Shown here piece after piece: positions 17,033-25,726 of a stretch of DNA of 64,000 bases. The notes below the pieces were generated by a model, which did no database searches, was not told the origin of the DNA, and worked only from the letters and a program-made list of their open reading frames with translations. This DNA is from an alpha proteobacterium AAP38 (lineage in GTDB: Bacteria > Pseudomonadota > Alphaproteobacteria > Azospirillales > Azospirillaceae), in NCBI GenBank assembly GCA_001296005.1, contig LJHR01000009.1:558001-622000 (forward strand), written 5' to 3'. Positions within the stretch are counted from its first letter, which is position 1, and each line of letters begins with the position of its first letter. A program made the position numbers and the translations under genes.

Positions 17033-18985
17033 TCACTTCACCAGTTCGATCAGTTCCATCATGCCATTATCCTCGTGGTTCACATTGTGGCAGTGCATGA
17101 CCATAGGGCCGGTGAAATCCAGCGCGCGGCTGACGAATTGCAGCACCTCACCATTGCCGCTTCCGCCCGCCGCAACGCCCGATTGCTGGATCGTGTTGCC
17201 GGCGGGGAAGGTGCAGCCGCCAGGACCTGTGGCGCAATTAATCAGGGCCGTATCGCGCCAGATGGGGAAGTCATACTTGACCGACCCGCGCTGGGTGATC
17301 TGGAACGAGTTGATATGGATGTGGAAGATATGCGTGTCGCTGGCGCTCTGCACCGCCCACAGGTCCGCCTGCTCCAGTTTCAGCCGACGCTGCACCCGCT
17401 CCAGGTTGAAGGGCCGGCCATTCACGACGGACGCGCCCTGTATGGCAGAGGGTGCGAATTCGTAATTGGTGAAGCCGAACACCACCCCCTGTGTCGGCCC
17501 CACCGGCACATCCGTGCGGCTGGCCACATCGTCGGGCGTGTAGAGGGCGTTCAGCTGCGTCTGGCTGGGCAGGGCGGTGTTGACCTTCCGCTTATGCTTC
17601 TTCACGTCGATGTAGAGAACCACCTGATCCGATGGCAGGCGGTTATTGCTGTCCAGTTGCGGCACCTGGCACAGGCCGGTGGTGGCCGTCGGCGCATTGT
17701 TGGGGTTCGGCTGGAACAGGGCGTAACGCCCCTCGGCCTCCGGCGCCTGAACCATCACGTCCAGACGCTGGCCCGGCGCCATGATGGTCAGTTCGTTATT
17801 GATGACATCCGTGCCTGCCGTCGGCGTGGTCAGGTCATAGACGGGGGCACCCAGCCTGAAAGGCAGGTCCTGCGTGCCCGCCGGCAGGGGGCGCTTGATC
17901 GGCACGCCATCGGCGGCCAGGGCATAAAGTGCGGGGGCGGGCGCGCCGGTGCCCGGCAGGGGCAGGACGCAGAGCGGAAGGTTGTTGCGGATGGTGGTGT
18001 TGATCACGCGCCACAGCATCGCCTCACCCGGCGCCATGGTGATGGTGGCATCCATCTGCCCGTTCACCGACAGCTTGGCATTCACCGCCGAATTCTCCAG
18101 CGATTTATTGCCCAACTGGCCGCAGACCTGTGGGCCATAGGCCGCCTGACAGTTTACAGCATAAAGCGGCTCCGGGTCCGTCAGCGGGTTGCTGCGCGTG
18201 AATTCGATCTGCTGAAACACCAGGACACGTTCGCCATTCAGGGCCTTGGCCTGTTTCACGGCCTCCAGACTGTCGATGCCGTTCTTCTTATCCTCGATGA
18301 TCAAGGCACCGGCCATGCCGCTGCCCAGATGCATGGCGACGGCGCCATGCTTGTGCGGGTGATACCAAAAGGTGCCCGCCGGATGCTGCTCCGGGATTTT
18401 GTATTCATAATCGAAGGCGCCTTCGACACAGACATGGCGGTGCGCCACGTTCTTGTCGGTTTCCGAATGGCAGGCCTTGCGAAGATCGGCAGCGGTCGCC
18501 CCTTCCGGCAGGATATTCAGTAGCACATTGTCGCTGTTGCCCAGCGGCGTGACATGCAGGCCGTGCGTGTGCAGGTTCAGAATGTCAAAGCCATGAGGCA
18601 GCGTATCGACATTGGTGCTGTCGGGGGCCGGCTTGTCGCTGTCATGGCTGTTGCTGAACGGGTAGTAATCGCCGTCACCCGCCGATGCCTTCATGCGGTT
18701 CGTCATGCGGATGCGCACTGTTTCCCCCGGCGAGGCGCGCAGCGTGGGGCCGACCAGCAGCTTGCGCGTCTCGTCCCACTTGCCGGTACCTTTGGAAATG
18801 AAGCTGCGGCTGGTGATGCGCTGGGTAAAGGGCGGCAGCCGGTATTCGGCCGTCACAGCCTCCAGATCATATTGCCCGGCAGCGTTGCGCCGCATGTCAG
18901 GCGGATTGACCAGTTCCGCCGCCATGACCGGCCCCGCCATGGCAAGGCACAGGGCCGCAACGCCCGCTTTCAACACTGTCCGCAT
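17033..18985 (-). CDS. Multicopper oxidase, secreted
   Basis: The 650-residue protein has a Sec signal peptide (cleavage after VMAA, about residue 23). Cupredoxin domains carry all four copper clusters: LHTHG near residue 141, WYHPHKHG near 208, HIFHIHINSF near 555 and MHCHNVNHEDNGMM near the C-terminus. The last places the type 1 Cu ligands His-Cys-His-Met, so both the T1 and trinuclear sites are complete. It probably oxidises Cu(I), metal ions or phenols in the periplasm. No copper-resistance partner is adjacent. A Sec rather than a Tat signal is slightly unusual for such enzymes. Confidence 0.9.
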   Translation of the reverse strand: MRTVLKAGVAALCLAMAGPVMAAELVNPPDMRRNAAGQYDLEAVTAEYRLPPFTQRITSRSFISKGTGKWDETRKLLVGPTLRASPGETVRIRMTNRMKASAGDGDYYPFSNSHDSDKPAPDSTNVDTLPHGFDILNLHTHGLHVTPLGNSDNVLLNILPEGATAADLRKACHSETDKNVAHRHVCVEGAFDYEYKIPEQHPAGTFWYHPHKHGAVAMHLGSGMAGALIIEDKKNGIDSLEAVKQAKALNGERVLVFQQIEFTRSNPLTDPEPLYAVNCQAAYGPQVCGQLGNKSLENSAVNAKLSVNGQMDATITMAPGEAMLWRVINTTIRNNLPLCVLPLPGTGAPAPALYALAADGVPIKRPLPAGTQDLPFRLGAPVYDLTTPTAGTDVINNELTIMAPGQRLDVMVQAPEAEGRYALFQPNPNNAPTATTGLCQVPQLDSNNRLPSDQVVLYIDVKKHKRKVNTALPSQTQLNALYTPDDVASRTDVPVGPTQGVVFGFTNYEFAPSAIQGASVVNGRPFNLERVQRRLKLEQADLWAVQSASDTHIFHIHINSFQITQRGSVKYDFPIWRDTALINCATGPGGCTFPAGNTIQQSGVAAGGSGNGEVLQFVSRALDFTGPMVMHCHNVNHEDNGMMELIELVK

Positions 18986-19069
18986 AACCCTTTATCCCCC
19001 CGATTCTTGACGCACATAGGGCAGGATAACAGGATTTCAGATGTATGCTATATACAACCGATACGGGTC

Positions 19070-19840
19070 TTAAGCCAGTGTCAGGATCACGGGCGTGTGA
19101 TCCGACGCCTTCTCCTTGGCGCGGGGCCCCTTGTCGATCTCGCACGCCACGATGCGGTCGGCGGCCTGCGGCGACAGCAGGAAATGATCGATGCGCAGGC
19201 CATTGTTCCGGGGCCAGGCGCCGGCCTGATAATCCCAGAAGCTGTAGGCAGGAACCAGGCCCGGATGCAGGGTACGAAACGCCTCCGTATAGCCCAGCGC
19301 CAGGATTTCCTGGAACTTCAGCCGCGTTTCCTGCCGGAACAGCGCATCTTCGCGCCAGCCGACGGGGTCATAGACATCTTCAGCGGCGGGGATGACGTTA
19401 TAGTCACCGCCCAGCACCACGGGCTGTCCGCTTTTCAGCAACTCCGCCGCATGCAGGCGCAGACGTTCCATCCAGCGCAGCTTGTAGGGGTATTTCTCCG
19501 TTCCCACCGGATTGCCGTTGGGCAGGTAAAGGCTGGCGATGCGAACCCCGTCGATGGTGCCCTCGACATAGCGCGCCTGCTCATCCTCCGGTTCTCCCGG
19601 CAGGCGGGTGATGATGTCGGTGACGGGCGATTTCGACAGGATCGCTACGCCGTTATAGGCCTTCTGACCCACGGCATGGACGTGATAGCCCAACTCCTCG
19701 AACGAGGCCGCCGGGAACGACGCCGTCTCGCATTTGATCTCCTGGAACAGCACCACATCAGGTGCCGCCTCAATCAGCCATTCGGTGATATTGGCCAGAC
19801 GGGCCTTGGCGGAGTTTACGTTCCAGGTGGCGATCTTCAC
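19070..19840 (-). CDS. xth: Exodeoxyribonuclease III
   Basis: The 256-residue Mg-dependent exonuclease/AP endonuclease begins MKIATWNVNS, has LFQEIK with the metal-binding Glu near residue 34, GGDYNV near 151 and the terminal SDHTPV. It acts in base-excision repair. The gene lies 12 bp downstream of erpA on the same strand and is probably co-transcribed with it. Confidence 0.95.
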   Translation of the reverse strand: MKIATWNVNSAKARLANITEWLIEAAPDVVLFQEIKCETASFPAASFEELGYHVHAVGQKAYNGVAILSKSPVTDIITRLPGEPEDEQARYVEGTIDGVRIASLYLPNGNPVGTEKYPYKLRWMERLRLHAAELLKSGQPVVLGGDYNVIPAAEDVYDPVGWREDALFRQETRLKFQEILALGYTEAFRTLHPGLVPAYSFWDYQAGAWPRNNGLRIDHFLLSPQAADRIVACEIDKGPRAKEKASDHTPVILTLA

Positions 19841-19852
19841 GATGGGCTGCCC

Positions 19853-20233
19853 TCAAACCGAAAACGACGTGCCGCAGCCGCAGGAGGATGCGGCGTTGGG
19901 GTTGACGACCTTGAAATAGCTGCCCATCAGGTCCTCGACAAAATCCAGCTCGGCACCGGCCAGCAGGTCGAGCGAGACATCATCCACCACCAGCTTGGCG
20001 GCGTCCTTGGCGAACACATGGTCATCCTCGTTGGTGACCGTGTCGAAGGAGAAGCCGTACTGAAAGCCGGAGCAGCCGCCACCCGAAACGGTCAGGCGCA
20101 GCATCTGGTCGGGATTGCCTTCCAGCATTGCCAGCTTGCTGATGCGGCGGGCGGCACTGTCGGACAGGGTCATGGCCCTGGGGCCGGGCGGCGGGGTGCC
20201 GGCGTCGCCGGTACTGGCCGATGTGATGGTCAT
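19853..20233 (-). CDS. erpA: Iron-sulfur cluster insertion protein ErpA (A-type carrier)
   Basis: The 126-residue A-type carrier has the three ligand cysteines in SGGGCSGF and the C-terminal SSCGCGTSF. The first 20 residues are a Pro/Gly-rich extension. It passes Fe-S clusters to client enzymes. IscA or SufA are alternatives, but no isc/suf genes are adjacent, which favours ErpA. The start is ATG at 20233 and a 21-bp dyad lies 34 bp upstream. Confidence 0.85.
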   Translation of the reverse strand: MTITSASTGDAGTPPPGPRAMTLSDSAARRISKLAMLEGNPDQMLRLTVSGGGCSGFQYGFSFDTVTNEDDHVFAKDAAKLVVDDVSLDLLAGAELDFVEDLMGSYFKVVNPNAASSCGCGTSFSV

Positions 20234-20266
20234 TGAATGGTTCCTGTCTGCTAACGACTGGACAAA

Positions 20267-20287
20267 CGCTTACACCCTATGTAAGCG
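20267..20287. promoter_or_regulatory. 21-bp dyad between erpA and dgt
   Basis: CGCTTACA and TGTAAGCG are perfect 8-bp arms around CCCTA. The dyad sits midway between the divergent starts of erpA and dgt, so a regulator could control either. It does not resemble a known IscR type 2 site. Confidence 0.5.
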
Positions 20288-20335
20288 GCGAAGGCGTGTC
20301 CGTCAAAGGTGGGCATGGCATGCGCTGGAGATAGC

Positions 20336-21661
20336 ATGATGATGCGTTGGCAGTCCCTGTTGTCCCGCAAGCGTCTGGCCAAGGACGGTTTGGCCCCGGA
20401 ACTGCCCTATCGCAGCGCGTTTGAGATCGATATCGACCGCATCACCTTTTCCACCAGCTTCCGGCGCCTGTCGGACAAGCAGCAGGTGCATGGCATCGGC
20501 GGGTCGGATTATGTGCGTTCCCGTCTGACCCATTCGATGGAGGCGGCGCGGGTGGGCCGGTCGCTGGGCAGTTGGGCGGGGGCGGAGATCATTGCCCGCT
20601 ATGGCCAGGATGCCGTGCCGGCCAGCGCCGCCGATATCGGCGACGTGGTGGGTGCGGGCGCGCTGGCTCACGACCTGGGCACGCCGTGTTTTGCCCATAC
20701 GGGGGAGGATGTGATTTCCGACTGGTTCGCAGGCACCACCCTGGGGCGTGAAATCCTGTCGGGCGTGGATGGGCAGCAGGCTGCTGAGCTTTCCAACTTC
20801 GAAGGCAACGCTCAGGGCTTCCGGGTGCTGACCCGCCTGCAGGGCTGGCGCGCGCAGGGCGGGTTGCAACTGACGGCGGCCACGCTGGGTACCTATGGCA
20901 AATATCCCTGGGCAGCCCCGGCCTTCGCGGGGGAGGAACGCCCGCATAAGCGCAAATATGGCTTCCTGGGCAGCGAAACCGACCTGATGGCAGAGGTGGC
21001 GGGTGAGCTGGGCCTGATCCCCATCGGGCGCGATGCGTGGTGCCGGCATCCGCTGGCCTATCTGGTGGAGGCGGCGGACGATGCCTGCTACTCCATCGTG
21101 GATATCGAGGATGCGGTGAAGATGCGCATGCTGTCCTTCGCCGACGCGGAGGAACTGCTGGAACCGCTGATCGATTGGGACCGGGCGGAGTATGAGGGGA
21201 TTGAGGATGAGGATCGCCGCCTGATCTATCTGCGCGCCCGCGCCATCGACCGGCTGGTCACCGATGCGGCGGCGGCCTTCCTGGACAAGCTGCCCGACAT
21301 CATGGAGGGCAAGCCGGTCGGGCCGCTGTTGAAAATGATCGCGCGCACCGACGCGCTGAAGGAAATCTCCGACGTTTCCTACACCCAGATCTATCGCGGG
21401 CATCAGCGGTGTGAGACGGACATTATTGCGGCCCGCACCGTCACCACCCTGCTGGACGCCTATGCCGAGGCGCTGCTGGCGCGGGAAAAGGCGGGGCCGG
21501 GGGCGGACCTGCCCCGGCGTTTCGCCTCGCTGCTGGAAACCGTACCCGGTATCCGGCAAATCCCCTATGACCGGGCCGGCTGGACCCGGTCGCTGATGGA
21601 TTACATCGCCGGCATGACCGACCGCTTCGCCATCCGGCAGGCGCAGCTGATCGCGGGATGA
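20336..21661 (+). CDS. dgt: Deoxyguanosinetriphosphate triphosphohydrolase (dNTPase)
   Basis: The 441-residue HD-domain enzyme removes triphosphate from dNTPs. The metal site residues lie in RLTHSMEA and ALAHDLGTPCFAHTGED. The N-terminal YRSAFEIDIDRI and FRRLSDKQQV are typical of the dGTPase-like family; the length is near the short Dgt type. The ATG of MMMRW has GGAG five bases upstream, while GTG at 20309 has none. It is divergent from erpA. Confidence 0.92.
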   Translation: MMMRWQSLLSRKRLAKDGLAPELPYRSAFEIDIDRITFSTSFRRLSDKQQVHGIGGSDYVRSRLTHSMEAARVGRSLGSWAGAEIIARYGQDAVPASAADIGDVVGAGALAHDLGTPCFAHTGEDVISDWFAGTTLGREILSGVDGQQAAELSNFEGNAQGFRVLTRLQGWRAQGGLQLTAATLGTYGKYPWAAPAFAGEERPHKRKYGFLGSETDLMAEVAGELGLIPIGRDAWCRHPLAYLVEAADDACYSIVDIEDAVKMRMLSFADAEELLEPLIDWDRAEYEGIEDEDRRLIYLRARAIDRLVTDAAAAFLDKLPDIMEGKPVGPLLKMIARTDALKEISDVSYTQIYRGHQRCETDIIAARTVTTLLDAYAEALLAREKAGPGADLPRRFASLLETVPGIRQIPYDRAGWTRSLMDYIAGMTDRFAIRQAQLIAG

Positions 21662-21665
21662 GGGA

Positions 21666-22145
21666 TTATAACAACCCTTCAATCGCCGTCTTCAATGCTT
21701 CCGGCTTGGTTGTCGGCCCGAACCGGCCCACCACCTTGCCCGACCGGTCCACCAGGAACTTCGTGAAGTTCCATTTTATGCGGCTGCTGCCCAGGAAGCC
21801 GCGTTTTTCCTTGGTGATCCATTTGTACAGCGGGTGGGCATTGTCGCCATTCACGTCGATCTTGGCGAACATGGGGAAGGTGACATCATAGGTGAGGGAG
21901 CAGAAATTGGCGATTTCCGCTGCGTCGCCCGGTTCCTGCTTGCCGAACTGATTGCAGGGGAAGCCCAGGACGGCCAGACCGCGCGCCGCATAATCGCGGT
22001 GCAGAGCCTCCAGACCCTGATACTGATAGGTGAAACCGCATTTCGACGCGGTGTTCACGATCAGCATGACCTTGCCGCGCCACTCACCCAGTGACACATC
22101 CTTGGCATCGAGTGTCTTGGCGCTGAAGTCATAGATGCTGGTCAT
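21666..22145 (-). CDS. gpx: Glutathione peroxidase
   Basis: The 159-residue thiol peroxidase uses Cys rather than selenocysteine: NTASKCGFT holds Cys36. Other family motifs are GFPCNQFGKQEPG and KWNFTKFLVD. It reduces hydroperoxides, probably with glutathione or thioredoxin. The start is ATG at 22145 (MTSIYDF); the open frame upstream to 22334 is not part of the protein. No export signal is present. It converges on dgt with 4 bp between the genes. Confidence 0.93.
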   Translation of the reverse strand: MTSIYDFSAKTLDAKDVSLGEWRGKVMLIVNTASKCGFTYQYQGLEALHRDYAARGLAVLGFPCNQFGKQEPGDAAEIANFCSLTYDVTFPMFAKIDVNGDNAHPLYKWITKEKRGFLGSSRIKWNFTKFLVDRSGKVVGRFGPTTKPEALKTAIEGLL

Positions 22146-22214
22146 GGACACACTCCCCGTTGATTGTGCGCGATGATGCGACGGGCGGGGGGCAATTGGC
22201 AATGCGGGGCAGGG

Positions 22215-23093
22215 ATGGAATTCGATCTTTTCGTGGGCATCGACTGGACAGGCGCACAGCCGGCCCGCGCGGTGGCCGTGGCCGCCTGTGATCCGTCCGG
22301 CGTGGTCCGCCCCGTCTGGCCCCGTGATCGCCATTGGCGACGACAGGAGGTGGCCGACTGGATCGCAGAACAGATCGCGTTGGGCCGCCGCATCCTGGCC
22401 GGGTTTGATTTCGGATTCGCCATGCCCTGGGTCGATGGTGTCGGCTATCTGGATGGCCGTGTGCCGGATGTGGCCGACATGTTCGCCCTTTGGGACCTAA
22501 TCGATCAGGCCAGTAATGGGGCCGAGGATGATTTCGCCGGTGCCGCCGTTCATGACCCGCGCCTTCACCCCAGCTTCTGGATCACCGGCCCCACGCCCAC
22601 GCATTGGGGCGATGGCTCCACCAAGCGGCGGGTGGTGGAGGTTGTGGCGGCAGAGACGGGGGCGGGCACGCCCGTGTCGCTGTTCAAGCTGGCGGCGGCG
22701 GCCAAGCAGGTGGGCAAAGCCTCGCTGGCCGGCATGCGCACCCTTAAGCGGCTGCGGGAATTGGCGGGTGACAGGCTGGCGGTTTGGCCGGCGGAACAGC
22801 CAGCCGCTGGGCAAAGCGTGGTGATGGAAATCTACCCCACCCTGTTCCGCAAGCAGGCGCTGGGGGGCGTGCGCAAGATCACGGGGCGGGCGGCCATGGC
22901 CGATGCGGTGGCGCATTTTGGATGCACCCTGTCGTCCGACCTGCCGGAACAGTTTGACGATCACATCGGGGATGCCATCATCACGGCGGCCGGGCTGTCG
23001 CGGCTGGCGGGCAAGGCTTCGGCCTGGAACCCCGCCGGCCTGACGCTCGACATTGCCCGGCGTGAGGGCTGGATATTCGGGGTCGGCGCATGA
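22215..23093 (+). CDS. Unknown protein with RNase H-fold-like (DUF429-like) features
   Basis: The 292-residue protein has spaced acidic motifs that recall the RNase H-like superfamily: GIDWTGA near residue 8, AGFDFGFAMP near 61, VMEIYPTLFR near 206 and DDHIGDAIITAAGL near 250. The layout resembles DUF429, a family of predicted nucleases, but I cannot confirm membership. The ATG at 22215 follows GGGGCAGGG. The stop overlaps the ATG of crcB by 4 bp, so it is translationally coupled to the fluoride channel. Its actual role is unknown. Confidence 0.6.
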   Translation: MEFDLFVGIDWTGAQPARAVAVAACDPSGVVRPVWPRDRHWRRQEVADWIAEQIALGRRILAGFDFGFAMPWVDGVGYLDGRVPDVADMFALWDLIDQASNGAEDDFAGAAVHDPRLHPSFWITGPTPTHWGDGSTKRRVVEVVAAETGAGTPVSLFKLAAAAKQVGKASLAGMRTLKRLRELAGDRLAVWPAEQPAAGQSVVMEIYPTLFRKQALGGVRKITGRAAMADAVAHFGCTLSSDLPEQFDDHIGDAIITAAGLSRLAGKASAWNPAGLTLDIARREGWIFGVGA

Positions 23094-23470
23094 AGATGGT
23101 GTTCTATGTCGCAATCGGTGGTGCGTTCGGCTCCGTGGCGCGGTATCTGACAGGGCTGTGGTTCGGTCGGCTGTTAGGGCCGGGCTTTCCCTGGGCGACG
23201 CTGACGGTGAATATCGTTGGCTCCTTCGTCATGGGATTGCTGGTCGCCCTGATGGCCCAGGCCTGGTCGCCACCGGCGGAGGTTCGCGCCTTTCTGACGG
23301 TCGGCATTCTGGGCGGGTTCACGACCTTTTCCACCTTCTCCCTGGATGTGGCGGTAATGCTGGAACGGGGGGATATTGGTGTGGCGGCGGCCTATGTGCT
23401 GTCGTCGTTGATTGTTGGCATCGGCGGGTTGTTCGCCGGGCTTTATCTGGTACGGATGGTGACGGCATGA
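23090..23470 (+). CDS. crcB: Fluoride exporter CrcB/Fluc
   Basis: The 126-residue membrane protein has four hydrophobic helices and the family signature GGFTTFSTFS near residue 75. Conserved VNIVGSF lies near residue 40. It forms a dual-topology dimer channel that expels fluoride. It overlaps both neighbours by 4 bp. I see no fluoride riboswitch upstream. Confidence 0.95.
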   Translation: MKMVFYVAIGGAFGSVARYLTGLWFGRLLGPGFPWATLTVNIVGSFVMGLLVALMAQAWSPPAEVRAFLTVGILGGFTTFSTFSLDVAVMLERGDIGVAAAYVLSSLIVGIGGLFAGLYLVRMVTA

Positions 23471-24501
23471 GCGATGCCGGTGAAGCGCGCGGTCCCGCAA
23501 AGATCGTCGAAACAAAGCTGGTGGCCGAGGATGAGGCCGATATCCGCCTGGACCGCTGGTTCAAGCGGCATTACCCGCAGGTGGGCCATGGCGTGCTGCA
23601 AAAGCTGCTGCGCACGGGACAGGTGCGGGTGGATGGCAAGCGCGCCGACGCCAATACCCGCCTGATGGCGGGCCAGTCCGTGCGTATCCCGCCCCTGCCT
23701 GATGCGGCACCCGCCCCGGCAGAGGGGCAGGAGACGGCGGCCAAGTCGGCCAAGCCGCTGTTCAGCGATAAGGAAGTCGCGGCTCTGCGCGCCTGCGTCC
23801 TTTACCGCGATGCCGACGTCATCGTACTGGACAAGCCTGCCGGCATGGCCGTGCAGGGCGGGACGGGGCAGGCCAAGCATCTGGACGCCATGCTGGACCT
23901 GTTGAAATTCGACGCGGCCGGTCGGCCCAAGCTGGTTCACCGTCTGGACAAGGATACCAGCGGCTGTCTGGTCCTGGCCCGCAACGCCTTTGCCGCCACG
24001 CGCCTGACCGAAAGTTTCCGAGGCCGCGATGCGCGCAAGATCTATTGGGCCATCACGGTCGGCGTGCCGGAACCGCATCAGGGCCGCATCGACCTGTCCA
24101 TCGCCAAGGAAATGTCGGCGGGGGGCGAGCGGATGATGATCGATGAACGCAACGGCCAGCGTGCGCAATCCTACTACACCGTTCTGGAACATGCCCACCG
24201 CAAGGCGGCCTTCGTGGCCCTGTGGCCGCGCACGGGCCGCACGCATCAGCTGCGCGTGCATATGAACGCCATCGGCACACCCATCCTGGGCGATGGCAAA
24301 TATGCAGGCCAGAAGGCCTTCATCGATGGGGCCGACATGAAGCGGCAGATGCATCTGCATGCCCGCCGTATCATCATCCCGCATCCGCGCGGTGGCACCA
24401 TCGACGTGACCGCGCCCTTGCCGGACCATATGCGGGGGGCGTGGGATTATTTCGGTTTCAGCGCCAATCTGAAGGAAGACCCGTTCGCGGCGCTGGACTG
24501 A
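23467..24501 (+). CDS. RluC/RluD-type 23S rRNA pseudouridine synthase
   Basis: The 344-residue protein has an N-terminal S4 RNA-binding domain (about 26-75) and a pseudouridine synthase domain with catalytic Asp161 in HRLDKDTSG. The C-terminal RTGRTHQLRVHM is also typical. The family modifies 955/2504/2580 (RluC) or 1911/1915/1917 (RluD) in 23S rRNA; the linker and S4 domain favour RluC. The start is ATG at 23467, overlapping crcB. A longer frame from 23053 is only an alternate reading of crcB. Confidence 0.9.
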   Translation: MSDAGEARGPAKIVETKLVAEDEADIRLDRWFKRHYPQVGHGVLQKLLRTGQVRVDGKRADANTRLMAGQSVRIPPLPDAAPAPAEGQETAAKSAKPLFSDKEVAALRACVLYRDADVIVLDKPAGMAVQGGTGQAKHLDAMLDLLKFDAAGRPKLVHRLDKDTSGCLVLARNAFAATRLTESFRGRDARKIYWAITVGVPEPHQGRIDLSIAKEMSAGGERMMIDERNGQRAQSYYTVLEHAHRKAAFVALWPRTGRTHQLRVHMNAIGTPILGDGKYAGQKAFIDGADMKRQMHLHARRIIIPHPRGGTIDVTAPLPDHMRGAWDYFGFSANLKEDPFAALD

Positions 24502-24504
24502 TCC

Positions 24505-25536
24505 TTATTGCAGGTGATGTGCTGGCGGTGCGTCCTGCGCCGCCAGCCGCAATTCCGGCTGTTCGCAGACAGCATCGGTCTGACGCACGGTCAGGTGACC
24601 GGTTCTGATGCGCTGCTTGGCGTTTTCGATGGCACGTATCTGGTCAGGGGTCAGAAAGCGGTCAGCTCCCTGACGCACCCAGTCAACGCCACCATCGGCA
24701 ATGCCCAGTTCCTGGCTGCCGGCTGACCAGTGTCCGTCCACAAGATCACGCAGCGCACCATAGACGGCCACATCGACACGTTTCAGGGCGGTGGTGACGA
24801 TATGGCCAGGGGCCAGCGTTTCCTGGTCGCTATCCACGCCGATGCCCATATGTCCCGCCTGTGCCGCCGTCAGCAGCGCATCCCGGCTGGCTACGCCGGC
24901 GGCAGGGAACACTACATCCGCCCCCTCATTGATCAGTTCTTCAGCAACCACCCGTGCCAGACGCCGGTCGCGGAACCCATCCATATCCTTGGTCATGTAG
25001 CGGGTGATCACCGACAGCGGCCGACCTGTCTCCCGCGCGCCTTGCACGAAGCCGCATCCAAAACGTTGTACCGGCGGCGTCGCGACGGCACCGATGAAGG
25101 CCAGCTTCGCCGACTTGCTGGCAAAGCCCGCCGCCATGCCGGCCAGGAACCCCGCCTCCTGCTCCCGGAATCGGATGGACCGGACATTGGGCGCCTTAAC
25201 AGCACTGTCGATGATGGTGAAGCGTGCGTGCGGATAGATGGGCGCCAGATGGACCAGGGCCTTGTCATGGACATATCCGACCAGCAGTAAGGTGGTGATG
25301 CCCCGATCCACAAAGGCGCGGATGGCCTCTGCACTGTCCTGTTCACTGTTGATCACGCGCTGACGAAACCGGATGCCTTTTTCTGCCTCGAGCCGTTCGG
25401 TGGCGGAAACGACAAGCGAATTATAGACCTGATCGTCCTTCTGACCGCTGTAGATGACGCCATAATCGTCCGAAGCGCACGCCAATGGTGCGGGCAAGAA
25501 ACTAAGGACAATCATCAATGCATAGAACAGCCGCAT
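24505..25536 (-). CDS. BMP-family (PnrA-like) periplasmic binding protein, orphan
   Basis: The 343-residue secreted protein has a Sec signal peptide (cleavage near ACASDDYG). The chain follows the BMP family: SGQKDDQVYN near the N-terminus, VGYVHDKAL, EQEAGFLAGMAA, and GVDSDQE near residue 240. Relatives bind nucleosides for ABC import (BmpA/PnrA, YufN). No permease or ATPase gene is adjacent, so the transport partner is elsewhere or absent. The C-terminal 25 residues are a variable extension. Confidence 0.82.
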   Translation of the reverse strand: MRLFYALMIVLSFLPAPLACASDDYGVIYSGQKDDQVYNSLVVSATERLEAEKGIRFRQRVINSEQDSAEAIRAFVDRGITTLLLVGYVHDKALVHLAPIYPHARFTIIDSAVKAPNVRSIRFREQEAGFLAGMAAGFASKSAKLAFIGAVATPPVQRFGCGFVQGARETGRPLSVITRYMTKDMDGFRDRRLARVVAEELINEGADVVFPAAGVASRDALLTAAQAGHMGIGVDSDQETLAPGHIVTTALKRVDVAVYGALRDLVDGHWSAGSQELGIADGGVDWVRQGADRFLTPDQIRAIENAKQRIRTGHLTVRQTDAVCEQPELRLAAQDAPPAHHLQ

Positions 25537-25636
25537 TCGAACGTATGGTTCCCGGTTAGAGCGTAATCATGCCATCTATATCCAGGGTTTGATATCGATG
25601 GACAGCCGGCACCACCTATCCCTTTGGTTCATTCCT

Positions 25637-25657
25637 GCGGCATGCCATGCATGCCGC
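25637..25657. promoter_or_regulatory. 21-bp dyad in the BMP/HAD divergent region
   Basis: GCGGCATGC and GCATGCCGC are perfect 9-bp arms around CAT. The dyad lies in the roughly 190-bp gap between divergent starts of the BMP-type gene and the HAD gene. It has no T-run, so it is more likely an operator than a terminator. Confidence 0.45.
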
Positions 25658-25726
25658 GCCCCCACTCGACAGCGGCGGTGGTGCGGGGTAGCAAGGGGTT
25701 GGCCCGACCTGATGCCTTGAGATGTT

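Noticed and set aside
23053-23466. Long N-terminal extension of the pseudouridine synthase
   Set aside because: It is an alternate reading of crcB and the preceding gene; ATG at 23467 overlaps the crcB stop and starts the S4 domain properly.
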